In this document: positions 1-11,409 of the stretch, in pieces | How the letters are laid out: every line of letters begins with the position of its first letter | Position numbering within the stretch: the first letter of the stretch is position 1 | Assembly: GCA_021234535.1 (NCBI GenBank) | Contig: CM037843.1 | Span: 11,121,979 to 11,185,978 of the forward strand | From: Stichopus chloronotus | Lineage: Eukaryota; Echinodermata; Holothuroidea; Aspidochirotida; Stichopodidae | Reading direction: 5' to 3' | DNA length: 64,000 bases | Notes under the pieces: model-generated | The model's input: only the letters and a program-made list of their open reading frames with translations | The model's database searches: none | What the model was told of the DNA's origin: nothing | Program-made: the position numbers and the translations under genes

Positions 1-583
1 GTCAAACATGCAGATGCAATGTATAACTTGAATGAATTTTGCGTCGACGATATTTCACGTATGAAAGAAGAAATGAGAAGAAACGTTACATTGCAGATGG
101 AGGAGTTCACGGAGGCTTAAAAGAACACAGATTGGATTGCTTTCGTTTGACCATGCTATATATTTTCTTTTTGAACGTTTGTATATTCACACCCAATACT
201 TTTCACAGTTTACACATGCATTAGAAAATCATAGCAAATCAGACTAGATCTTGATTACAAAGATTTCAAGTCCTTTCTTTAAACCATGGAGCTACTGTTA
301 TGCACGACGTTTTAACCGTTTACGCAAAAATGGAAGAGGACTAATAACAAGCAGGTGCGGGCAGATAGGTTTACAATTGTGGCAAAATTATTCATGGCTC
401 AATAAGTTTAGCTTGGGCCCGGAATAATTGAGGGGCTTAATCAAGCTTGGGCTTGATGTGTTCCCCCGAGGAAAAAAGGTGAGTTACTCGGACAGACTAA
501 ATACGTAGGTGGAGCAAACAGTGGAGGAAGAGTGAGTCCGTAGGAACACCTTATTGGTGCTCTTTTAAGTGAAAACTACATCC
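1..583. other. Upstream intron, no recognised feature
   Basis: The short open frame at 39-224 shows no recognisable domain and no similarity to the N-terminus of HECTD1. I see no repeat shared with the rest of the window until the D/F segment that begins near 584. Confidence 0.5.
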
Positions 584-860
584 CAGGAGTTCCCTCCAGG
601 GCATATGCTGTCAGATTTGGGTAGACGTTAAAGGTCATAGATGTGATAAACCTTATTGCAATTTGCAGAACCCCTTCTTTATGGCTTGAAAGATTCACAG
701 CTGTTTGTCTTTTGTAAAATGAATGGGATATTGCTGTATATTGCAGGAATCAACATCTTCAATTCATTGCATTAATGGAAATGGCTATTTTGATATTTAT
801 GAACTCAGGCATATCATTTTACAGTATGTACAGTATATCAAGTACAAGGAACCATAGTGC
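584..860 (+). repeat. Dispersed D/F repeat segment, copy 1
   Basis: This segment of about 280 bp starts AGGAGTTCCCTCCAGGGCAT and runs to the motif CAAGGAACCATAGTGCCC. Diverged copies lie at 38925-39200 and 47200-47490. The end motif (GTGCCC-TT-GGGC type) can form a short hairpin, like the 3' ends of the other families. Confidence 0.8.
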
Positions 861-2340
861 CCTTGAGCATTGTGAAATCATGCAAAATGCTTCTTCTTTT
901 ACAGATTGTATGTAACACTGTTGATGGTTTAATGGTCACATTAGTCTATGGAAATGGTTCCATGTGGGTGCATGTTTATCTTGTTTGGGGTGCAATGTCT
1001 GAAATGGACCATTTTATACAAGCATGAAATATGTTTCTTTTCCTACAGATTTTATGTTACAAGTGTGAGAGTTCATGGTCAGAAATGGGCCATACGGGCT
1101 ATTGTACAAAATAATTGAATATGCTCCCTTTTACTTCATAATTTACATTATTTACTCTCCATCTTTGCAAGGAACCACAGTGCCCTTGGGCTCTTGTCAA
1201 CATGATATCTCAAGTTATAAAATTTGGAGAAAGTTTATACTTGGTCTATGGATGCATTATGGTAGTGGTACCTTCAAGGTGTTCAAGATGTTTGGGTCCA
1301 ATTGGGCCATATGGGCCATTTTATGAAAACATGCAAAATGCCTCTTCTCCTACAAATTGTATGGTATTAAGTGAAATTTTGTCACTTTACTACTATGGTA
1401 GAGGTTCCTTCAGGGTGTTCAGGATTATTGGTTCCGTATGTGCCATATGGACCATTTTATGAAATCATGAAAAATGCTTTTCTGCGTATTTTGCTTTAAC
1501 ACGGGAACGGTTTGTCAAATTAGCATAGTGGTAGTGAAACCCAGGGTGTTCAGGATTTTGGGGACCAAGCTCTGAATGGGCAATATGGGCTATTTTATAA
1601 AATCATGCAAAATGCCTCTTCTCCTACATATTTTATTGTATTAAATTGAGACTGTCACAGTACTACTATGGTAGAGGTGCCTTTGGGTAGTTCAGGATTA
1701 TTGGTCCCATATGGACAGTCTGAACCATTTTATGAAGTCATTCAAAATGTTTCTTTTCTGCATACTTTACAGTGTGAAAGGTTTGTAAAATTAACATTGT
1801 TTTAGTGGAACCTGGGGTGTTCAGGATTTTGGGTTTCAATGTCCCTGGTCAAGGTCAGGATTATTGGTCCTTCATGGGGCCATGTGGACCAATTTATGAA
1901 ATCAGTCTTTTCTGCAATTTTGCTGTACAATGTTAAAGGTTTGTCAAATAAGCATTGTGATAGTTGAACCCAAGTGTTTCAGATTTTTGGGTCCATGGTC
2001 CAAATAGGCTACTTTATGTAATCATGCAAAAAGCTTCTCCTACAGCTTGTATGGTATTAAGTTGAAATTGTGTCACATTGCTAACATGGTAGAGGTTCCT
2101 TCAGGTTGTTCAGGATTATTGGTGCCATGTGGGCCATACGGACCATTGTGTGAAATCATGCTTATCTGCAAATTTTGCTTCACAGTGTGGAAGGTTTGTC
2201 ACATCAGTATTGTGGTAGTGGAAAGCTTTGCAGTGTTCAACATTGTGTGTCCAACTTCAGAATGGGCCCTAAGTGCCATAAGATATTGCATTGTGCAAAG
2301 TAATTTTTTCTACAAATTTTATGGTACAATGTTGAGGGTT
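860..2340 (+). repeat. Family D tandem core array, ~130-145 bp units
   Basis: The motif GTTCAGGAT recurs at about 1417, 1548, 1690, 1819 and 2107. CCATTTTATGAAATCATGCAAAATGC recurs once per unit (broken here as CCATTTTATGAAATC plus ATGCAAAATGC). Spacing is mainly 129-142 bp and units are diverged. The family E array at 49060-49570 has the same core words, so D and E are related. The open frames in this stretch follow the repeat and are not genes. Confidence 0.8.
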
Positions 2341-2384
2341 TTTCAGATTAGAACTATGGAAGTCGAGTGGCTTTGTGTTTTTTT

Positions 2385-4724
2385 GATTCCTTGCCGAAGG
2401 CAGAGGAATCTATGCGATGGTGATGTCTTGTGTGTGTGTATGTATGTATGTGCGTGTGTGACGCCTGCTTGTAAACACGATATCTCAAGAAGCATAACTC
2501 TGAGTGATCTCATACTTGGCATGTAGATTGCCCTTATTGAGTAGATGATCCCTATTGTTTTTGGTGGAGGTCAAAGGTCATTTGGGGTCACTAGAGGTCA
2601 AAAGGTAAATACCTTGAAAATTGCTTGTAAACACGATATCTCCAGAATCGTAACTCTGAATGATCTCATACTTGGCATGAAGGTTGCTCTTATCGAGTAG
2701 ATGATCCCTATCGTTTTTGGTGGAGGTCAAAGGTCATTTGGGGTCAACATGGGTCAGATTGTGAAAACCTTGTAAACATGATATCTCAAGAAAGGAAGCT
2801 TGTAGAAATCTCATGTCTAGTATGTAGTTGTACCATGTTGAGTAGAGGAGCCCTATTGTTTTCAGTGGAGGTCAAAGGTCATTTGGAGTCAACAGGGGTC
2901 AAATTGTGAAAACCATGTAAACACGATATCTCAAGAAGAGAAGCTTGAGCAGATGTCATACGAAGTGTGTAGGTGTATCTTATTGAGTGCAAGGGTCACC
3001 AGAGGTTGGAAGGTAAATACCTTGAAAATTGCTTGTAAACACGATATCCCCAGAACAGTAAATGTGAGAGATCTCATAGTTAGCGTGTGGTTTGCCCATA
3101 TCGAGTAGATGATCCCTATTATTTTTTGGCAGAGGTGAGAGGTCATTTGGGGTCATGGGAGGTCAAAATGTGAAAAACTTGAGTCTACAATATTTAAAGA
3201 ACGGTCCTTCTAGTGAATTTTATACTTGTAATGTAGAATCCTGTTGTTGATTTGAGAACTTCTTTTAGGACATACCAACATAGTCTCTTTGATAACCATA
3301 AGGAAAAGATGAAGACAACATTAAATTTGGTATCGAAGATTATTATTTGGCAAACCTGCCACTGTCCTCATAAGGACATGTGAGCATTCATGAATTGTAA
3401 ATTGGAATTGATTAAATATACCATGGGTTATTAGCTTTATAAAAAGAACTAAATTACTGATCATTTGATCAAATACCCTTGAGCGTGCATGAACTGTGAT
3501 TGCTTAATTGAATGAATCAAATTATAACTGACCCACCTCTGTTCAAATTGGTCTCTGTTATCTGACATAATTTATCACAGTTGACTGCCAGTAGAAAGGA
3601 CAATGTCCAGAATAAATCATACAGTCTGTTGAGCCAGGTGCTTAATGGACTTAACCATTTACTTTATAAACAGTGTCTCTGTTTAGCCCTTAAAGGGAAA
3701 TAGGGCGTTTGTTTAACAGAAAACAACCATATTTTCAAAACCATTATTTGTGGACATAGAATGATAGATTATTCAAAATAATGAATTACAGTAGCCTTAT
3801 TTTCAAGGAATAAGATCCTCACAGATCAGAAATTTAGTTATTTGTTGCTCAACAATAATTTGTTCACCCAAACTTTTTAAAATTCAAATGATGCATCCAT
3901 TACTTATCACATGCATAATGCTTGAGGAGATGAAGCTTTGACAGATATTTATTGATGAGACTGAATGGTGTAACAATGGTTGAAGCGAATTTCTTCGTAC
4001 GCCATGTTGGTGTATTCTAAACGCCCTATTTCACTTTACAGTAGTTCAGGTAAGCTTTAAACAAATGACTACTGTGTATCAAACCAGGGAAACTTGTACT
4101 GTGTGTTGTGTCTTTAAGTAGACTAAAGGCAAAATTGCAAGTCATGCTAGATTCTGGTTTAATAGGGTTATCCGTTTTTGCTAATTTTCAAGGACCTCAT
4201 AGCCACTGGGAAGGGCATCACGCCAAAAAATCAAATACGGAAGAGCTGCCACCAATAGCTGTAACTCGACGAAATAAAGTGCTATAATTTTGATTAAATA
4301 AACATGTTTACCTTTTGATCAAGTTATTAGACACGACAAAATATAATTTGTTCCCCAGCATCTTATCCGTTTGGGAGTTTTCTCATGTTTGTGTAGGTCA
4401 AAGGTTATTTGGGGTGACAAAAGGTCAAAACCTTGTATACATGATATTTTAAGGGTGATAAATGTGAGGGATGTTATACTTAAATTGTGAATTGTTCATA
4501 TTTAGCATGTTGATGGCCATAGAGGGTAGGTGATCCCTATTGTTGTAAGTGGAAGTGAAAGGTCATTTTGAGTCACGAGATTTCAAAAGGTTTTGACCTT
4601 ACTAAGATGGTATCTCAAGTAGGATAACTGTGTGGGATCTCATGCTTGTGATGTGGGCGATTCATGTTTGTTACAATATATATCATGAGGCAAGGAATCA
4701 CTAAGCCTTTTGGCTTTCTAGTTT
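2385..4724 (+). mobile_element. Family A element, internally interrupted
   Basis: The 5' end GATTCCTTGCCGAAGGC...AGGAATC forms a hairpin and is followed by a GT-rich microsatellite and core repeats at about 145 bp (2570-3185). The 3' end at 4691-4724 has CAAGGAATC, the hairpin AAGCC-TTTT-GGCTT and CTAGTT. Between about 3190 and 4390 the core pattern is lost. That stretch includes a MITE (3694-4035) and other sequence, so I infer insertions into one element, although two separate fragments are possible. Confidence 0.65.
3694..4035. mobile_element. TTAA-flanked MITE 1 (342 bp)
   Basis: The terminal inverted repeats are AGGGAAATAGGGCGTTT on the left and AAACGCCCTATTTCACT on the right (one mismatch). 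They are flanked by TTAA (3690-3693) and TTAC (4036-4039), a four-base target duplication with one decayed base. There is no coding capacity. TTAA targets are typical of piggyBac-type transposases, but the superfamily is an inference. Confidence 0.75.
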
Positions 4725-4967
4725 CTTGGGAGGGATGGGGCCCACACTTTTTCTTTGATGTGATAAATTGTGGATTAACCTTGGTTAAAAACTATAAAAA
4801 GCTGAAATAATTCTTTTGTCAGTACTCAACACAACATTGCACATGAGACCATCCTATCGATAGACCTGAAGATTTTTAACACTGCTCCCCGTCCCCCTGA
4901 TAGCTGAGAGGTATTCTGGCCCCTCTTCATCCATTGTCATGCTGTTTATACCTTTCCATATTTAAAG

Positions 4968-5195
4968 GTCCTGGAGTTTATGTGTACAAGAGAATCTGGT
5001 GCCATCTTTGAGGCAGGAGGACTGCAGTGTGTTCTCTCATTCATCAGAGACAGTGGACATATGATTCATAAAGACACATTGCATTCTGCCATGGCAGTGG
5101 TTTCAAGACTTTGTGGCAAGATGGAGCCCAGCGATGCGTCACTGGAGACTTGTGTGGCATCCCTGTCGACCCTTCTAAAGCATGAAGACAATCAT
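4968..5195 (+). CDS. HECTD1: HECTD1 exon 1 of window (armadillo-like region)
   Basis: This exon has 228 nt, 76 codons, and is phase 0 at both ends. The acceptor is TTTAAAG before GTC CTG GAG and the donor is CAATCAT/GTGAGT. It encodes [18 protein letters not shown] through [11 protein letters not shown], part of the helical repeat region in the N-terminal third of HECTD1. An in-frame ATG sits at 4980, but the reading frame starts upstream at the splice acceptor. In vertebrates this point follows the sequence EQCVK, so the ATG is internal and not a start. Minus-strand ORF 5044-5277 is its shadow. Confidence 0.95.
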
Positions 5196-5522
5196 GTGAG
5201 TTGCCAGCATTGGAAGATGTTATCATCTTGTTCATGTCGTTCCACACAAAACAATTTATGAAGATACCAACTTGCACTGTAGCTCACTTTTTGTAAGACA
5301 GCAAATTTGTTTGATTGTTATCAGAAGACCTTATTGACTGTTCTCAAATTTATGTATAGTAACGTAATATTCACAGTTATTGTTGATTTACTTTGAAAAC
5401 TTGGTGGCCATTGGCCTTAATTTTGTTACAAAATTATTTCAACTATTTCCTGCCAATACTTTAAAGATGCTCATCTTGTGGTCATGACTGTCAGATTTAT
5501 GTTCTGTTTGTGTTTATACATA

Positions 5523-8500
5523 CAGTACAGGTCAGAATAAAATGGACGTTAATAAGCATTAAGCGCTAAAAATTTTGCGTTAGAAAATAAAATTCCTACT
5601 GATACAATCTAACGTTAGTAATGATCATGATAGTTTCATGACTATAGTTAGAGGGCTGCTCTACTGCTAGTAATGCTAGGATCGTTTACTGCAGTAAACT
5701 TCTGCTCTTCCTAATGCTGCTAGCGTTAACTGCGTTAAACCGACTTAAATTTTGTAAGGGAAGGGTTCAGAACTCACGTCCGCGGACCTGTGCGGAAGAA
5801 AAAACTCCTGTGCAGCAGAGCTTGACTCATTATCTCACTTGCCGTCACCCTCACTGCCGAGCATTTTCCGAATTATGCATCAATCCACCAAGCTCTCAGT
5901 AAGCCGATTACAGGGAACAATAGCAAACCCAACAGCTCGGCGATTTCCACCAACAATGAATGGGAGGTTTTGTTCACAGCAGTTTGTGCAGACAAAGTGT
6001 AAAACCCACCCAAGTGTGACGATCATTGCCTTAATTGAAGCGAAATAAATTTACAAACATACTGACTTGTGTCCTCTCTACAGTAATAGAATTTTCCTTC
6101 CTACAATTTCTCTGTAACATCTGTTGTCAAATTTTAAGTGTTAAATTTTGTAGTGTGTGCTAACTTTTCTTTCGTTTTCTCCAGCATATGTCTAGGCTAT
6201 ACATTTTGTTACATGTCATTGCGGCTCTTGCTAACAAAAGTAGTCTTACAATTTAGGATGATTTGGATCACGATTCCCGTAACATGAAAATATGTTTGCC
6301 TAAGCTATACCATGCAATTCAGATGAAAAAGGTACGCTGACCTAACTACTGGGTAACTTTCCTGTAGGCTGCGAAGTTTCGTGAAGCCCTGAAGCATACC
6401 AGAAATTCAGGCAACGAATCCAGAGTAGGCCTATTTGTACTATTTGTGAGGGGCGGGTGGGGGTGGAACAGGGCTCTAGTCAAAGCCAGCCCATCATTGT
6501 CAATGTGACTGTTTCGTGAATCGAATGTTTATGATGGGAAGTTAGAGGAATTTGTGTGGCATTTTCATGGAGAAAAGGGTGGGGGTTAAAATGGGTAGGA
6601 AAGGAAAATCACCATATGAAGAGGCCCCGGGGGTGGCGGTTGATACTAACACAGATAATCGTTTTTAACCTTGAGAACAGGCAGGGAGTGGGTTCAGAAC
6701 GGATGGGGGATACCATACTGTGAGGACTTCAACTATTCCCGTTCGATATATATGCAAAGAAAATAATGATTTACGTTATTTTCAACTCCATTTGGGTTTG
6801 GGTCAGGAGTTTGTGTTGGGTAATCGTAAGTATTATGTGGTAAAATACTTTCCAAATGTTTCATAAGTGTATAAAATTTTGGTAGCAATAACCCACCCTG
6901 TTTCATTATGAAGCATTTGCCGCATACAAATATATTAGAAAACAACTAGAAGAGTTTTCAACACTTAGGAAAGAAAAATGTTTAAAAATCTTAGGCTTGT
7001 TGCGCATAAGTGTGTAGGCTGGGCTCTTAGTGTGTGCGTATTTGTTAGGCAACAGGGAAAGTCCCAAACGATCATGTAGAAAACCAAGCACTTGAAACTC
7101 TTCCACTGACAGTTTTTGAATATATTGCCGATCGCTAACTTAAGCTCTTTAACACATGCCAGGAAACTTGAAAGCAGTTTCTTTCGTTTACCTGCCTAAC
7201 CACAAATTCTGTGCTTATGCAGAATGAAGAAATGCGTCTATACTGTAGCCTGACTATGTGCATGAACGTTAGGCCTACACAATATTAAACGAGTAGCAGT
7301 CGCATGCAAAAGTTAGCCTAGGTCAAACATTTCCTAAGTTTCGTAGGCCTCGCTTGTTGGTGTATAATCTGAATTGGTAGTACAGTACTATCACACTCTT
7401 CTCAAACAAAACACGTACACATTATTTAGCTTACACGTGTAAATTCATGCAACTTGATGCAGTGTTATTGCAATGGTAATGAAATTGTGAACAGTAAATA
7501 AGTTATTGCGCAGTTACGGCAATCTCTAAGGTATGGTAACATATGTGTGGGTCGATAGAGTACGTTGTACGTGTCGAACAATTACACGCATTTCTGTTAA
7601 TGCTAGCTACTGCCGGTAGTTAGCTTTGTCTAAGTGTGTCACGCGCGCCAGCGCCAATACGTACGTAGGGCCGGCCGGCCGGGGTATGTACGGGTTCTAT
7701 GTTGTATACGTAAAAAAATACGGAAGTGTCCACTGTCAATGAATATTTATTATATACTTCTGAAATGTCACGAATTTGGGAAAAACGTCACAAATTTCGG
7801 AAAAACGTTACAATTTTGGTTGTTACGTCATACATTTTAACAAATCACAGTGAAATTTTCCTTTGGATGGGTTGGACTAGGGAGGTAACAGATGACGCAC
7901 TATCAACAGAATCACGACTCACGCAACGGGCCGCTTCTTTTGGTCGGTCTCCTGTACCGTGCATATGCCTAGCCTGTCAATGTTCGATCACTTGTCAGAT
8001 GGCTACTGTACTTGAGCTTTGGCAGTTACAAATAGATAAAGGTATCATCCGTCGGGAGATAGAGTTGAAACCCTAGATAGAGTTGAAACTCCCGATTTTT
8101 TCAACTGAAGACTGTCTTGCAAAGGGGAAGTTTTGTAATAAACACCTTATTTCAAATTTACAAGTCATGCGGTCCTTTCCACTAACTGAAACCTATAACA
8201 GACAGTTTACAAACAGGAGAAATTTTCTGGGGCAAGACTACAGATAATCTGCCAGCATTACGAGCGAGATACGTTTCCATTTTGAAAAAAAGTACCATAG
8301 CATCGTTTTTCTTTCCTTTTTTTGCAAACATTTATGATCATAATGGCTAATGACCTGGATAAAACTGGCCTTTATTTTACGTAAAACAGTGAAGGGAAAA
8401 TGCAATGGTCTTGTACCTCGGACCTCGCAGCAATAATAGTCTACAAGGCTCACTGATTATCAAAAACCTTCCAACTTCGATGATTTCTAAAAATATCGAA

Positions 8501-10181
8501 GAGCATCATACAGTTATACTTTGTTTGGTCAACTTGGAAAAATTTCCTCATAACAACATCATGGCTTTCACTGTATCGTAATAAAACATGCAAAACAAAG
8601 GTGGAAACTCACGTTACTGCTTCAAGCCAACGTTGAACTAAGTGAAAGAAATAACAAAGAATATCTCGTACTTTGTTTTAATTTTGGAGGAAGAATTTTT
8701 TGCGGCAAGAGAAACAGACTCGCGCAATTGTGCAGCAAACACAAAATGCATCGTGTAACATTTATACTACGATTTACACTATTAGTGTATACGATTTAAA
8801 CCAAGAACGTTGTGCCAAATCAAGTTGTAATCGGCTTAGGGGATTAGTAGGGGTCCTTGGTCTGAATAGGAATCACCTTTTGATGTGTTTGAGCTATCTT
8901 TTGTTCGGATATTACTTCCTGTGAATGGCCGCAAGTTTAGTGACCATTTCAGGACCAGACACGCCATTGTGTAAACTCACAGCACACAATGGTGCTAGGA
9001 CTTCTGTGCTCATTTAACATCGGCAAACTTCGGAGATGTGTGTGTGACGTCACTAGGAATATTCATTGCTGCAGAGCGGCAATGACTTCCGCGACGATCC
9101 GCGGACGTGAGTTATGAACCCTTCCCTAACGTTGACTGAAGCTTTGGTTTGTACACTTGACAGCACCTGCAGTAACGATCGGGCTGAAGCTCGCATTCTA
9201 CGATGTGATGGTTTACGGCCATCATTTGCATGCACGTGTCCAAAAGCGTAAACTTCCAAATCTGGCCTAACTCACTGGCAGTTTCATATCTAATGATGAC
9301 TAATATTCATGTTATTCAGTGGATACGTAGCCAGCTAGACTTACAAACATATGCACCAATTAATGTTGAAACTGCCTAAACCTAGTCTGTGGCGTAACTT
9401 AATTACGACACAAAGAAACTTGCTGGGCGTGGCTTTGCACATTTCTTGTTTTGATTCTAGGTAAACAATACGCATACCACACTTCATGTGAGTAAAATAC
9501 TAACACTAGCAAAACCTAAGCACCTAGCCAAGGCTACACAGTGTCTCCATAGCCTGCACACACTAAATTTGGGCTAACATTAGAGAAAGGTACTGCCCGG
9601 TTAAAATTAGACCAAGCAATCTTTTCCACTAGGTTCATGCTAGGCCGAGGCATCGTATTGTAGATATGAATGGGTGTGTGCTAACTTTAACCTACTCTAA
9701 ATAATGTTGGCCGCGATAACCAAACCATCCCCAAGTTTTACGATGGGCTTTCTACACTGCCTAAAATTAAACTGATTCTGCAGAAAATACAGTGCGATAA
9801 CCTACTACTTCTGCTACTGGCTATACTGTACTGTACGAAAACTTACAAAATGCCCATACAGTAAGTGATGTAGCCTGCTGCATGCCAGCTGGTAGGCCGC
9901 ATAGCCATACGAACTTAATACCGCAGCCATCACAAGTAGCGTCAACAAAGTTGCTATGTGCCATTTTCAGTATATGTCAAAAAGCCGATGCAGTTGTTAA
10001 CCATGTTTTCTTCTAACGCAAGTGACGATGGAATCGTTACTTGAAGTGAAGATTGCAGGTGTGGAGAGGCCTAATGCTGGTAACGATTCCCATAGGTTCA
10101 ATGGTAATGAAACTATCATTAGCAAGCGGAATTTTCTAACGCTTAACGCTGCTGACGTCCGTTTTTTTGTGAGCTCTACTG
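5523..10181. mobile_element. 4.66 kb element with long imperfect inverted ends
   Basis: The left end begins CAGTACAGGTCAGAAT and the right end, read on the minus strand, begins CAGTAGAGCTCACAAA. Further inverted pairs are GGACGTTA/GGACGTCA, GCGTTAGAAAAT and ATGATAGTTTCAT, and a 40-bp block at 5757-5800 matches 9085-9125 inverted (GGGAAGGGTTCA...CACGTCCGCGGA). The flanks TATACATA and TATAGGTA agree at 6 of 8 bases. CAG ends with an 8-base duplication would suit a hAT-type element, but I see no transposase frame. It could be a non-autonomous or composite element. It lies wholly in HECTD1 intron 1. Confidence 0.6.
7767..7826 (+). repeat. Three-copy 20-bp direct repeat
   Basis: The unit GTCACAAATTTCGGAAAAAC occurs as GTCACGAATTTGGG..., GTCACAAATTTCGG... 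and a decayed GTTACAATTTTGG copy, at 7767, 7787 and 7807. Each of the first two carries the word CGTCA or TGTCA. It lies inside the 4.66 kb element. Confidence 0.75.
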
Positions 10182-10367
10182 TATAGGTATAAATATTTAA
10201 GCTTATCATGTAATTACTCCATATTGCTGGTGATGGGACATGATGACAAAAGGCAAGAAATCCAATTAAGAGATATTTATCTGATTAAATTGTTTAATTA
10301 ATGATGGCAACCATGTGGCTCATGTTACATGAAAAGGACAAGGAAGTAAAACATGTCTTTCATTTTT

Positions 10368-11175
10368 GATTCCTTGCCGAAGGCAGGCAGGCAAGGAATC
10401 TATGCGATGGTGATGTCATGTGTGTGTGTGCGTGTGTGTGCGTGTGTGCATCCACACCTGTCCAAGTTGTGGTTTTTCCAGAATAGTTTGAAAAGCATAT
10501 GAATTATTAAGTTGAAACTTGGTAAGGTTGTGCATGATGCCAATATGTACAAGATGTATTAGTTGTATGGTAAATCAAGTCAAATTTGCTGATTTTTGAG
10601 AAAAGAAGTCTATTTTGCCCCAAAATTGCTATTTCCAGCATATCTTGAGAAGTATTTGAGCATTTAATGCAAAATTTGGCAAAAAGTTTCCTGAGAATGA
10701 AACATTTCAAGGTACATCACTTTTGCAGTAAAGAGAGTGAAATTTGCTGATTTTTTAGAAAAAAAGCCAATTTTGCCCCAAAATTTGTGTTTCCAGCATA
10801 TCTTGAGAACTATCAGATCAATTAACTTACGGTTTTGTAAGTACTTACCTGAGAACACATTGTTCAACATAATATTACCGTAATGTGAAATTGAGTCACA
10901 TTTGCTGATTTTTTAGAAAAAAAGCCAGTTTTGCCCCAAAATTGCTATTTCCAGCATATCTTGAGAAGTATTTGAGCATTTAATGCAAAATTTTACAAAA
11001 ACTTGCATGAGAATGAAATATTCAAGTTATTTCACTTTTGTAGTAAAGAGAGTGAAATTTGCTGATTTCTTAGGAAAAAAGCCAATTTTACCCCCAAATT
11101 TGTATTTCCAGCATATCTTGAGAACTATTAAACCAATTAACTTAAAGTGTTGTAATTACTTAGCAATAAACTGTT
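10368..11175 (+). mobile_element. Family A-type 5' end with 158-bp core array
   Basis: GATTCCTTGCCGAAGGCAGG...AAGGAATC and a TG-rich tract are followed not by 145-bp units but by four units of 157-158 bp. TTTGCTGATTTTT starts at 10585, 10743, 10901 and 11058. Each unit contains CAGCATATCTTGAGAA, reminiscent of ACGATATCTCAAGAA in the standard core. No 3' hairpin end is found before the next element. ORFs here run through the repeat in both directions and look non-coding. Confidence 0.75.
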
Positions 11176-11409
11176 ACAAATTCCCATGTGCAGGCCCTGT
11201 ATTGAAATCAATGTGCATGTTGGCAATGAGATACGCAACTCCTTGGATTGCCCTCATGTTTCCTATCGAAATTTGCCAAAATGTAGATCTATGTTTCACA
11301 GCAAAGAGTGATGCTAGATAGACTTTGATCGCATTCTCTTTTAATTCGTGGAACATTTTAAGTCCATTTTCAGTGCCAAACAACCATATAACAAAGCTCT
11401 TATTACTTT

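Noticed and set aside
4980..4982. ATG at 4980 as the start codon of a short gene
   Set aside because: The frame is conserved upstream to the splice acceptor, and the residues match an internal part of HECTD1.
5044..5277. Minus-strand ORF over exon 1 (and 53364-53570, 60261-60452 over exons 8 and 10)
   Set aside because: Shadows of HECTD1 exons, which are conserved on the plus strand and spliced in frame.
7669..7684. GGCCGGCCGGCC palindrome as a CpG-island promoter
   Set aside because: It is only about 16 bp long with ordinary sequence around it and no nearby exon.
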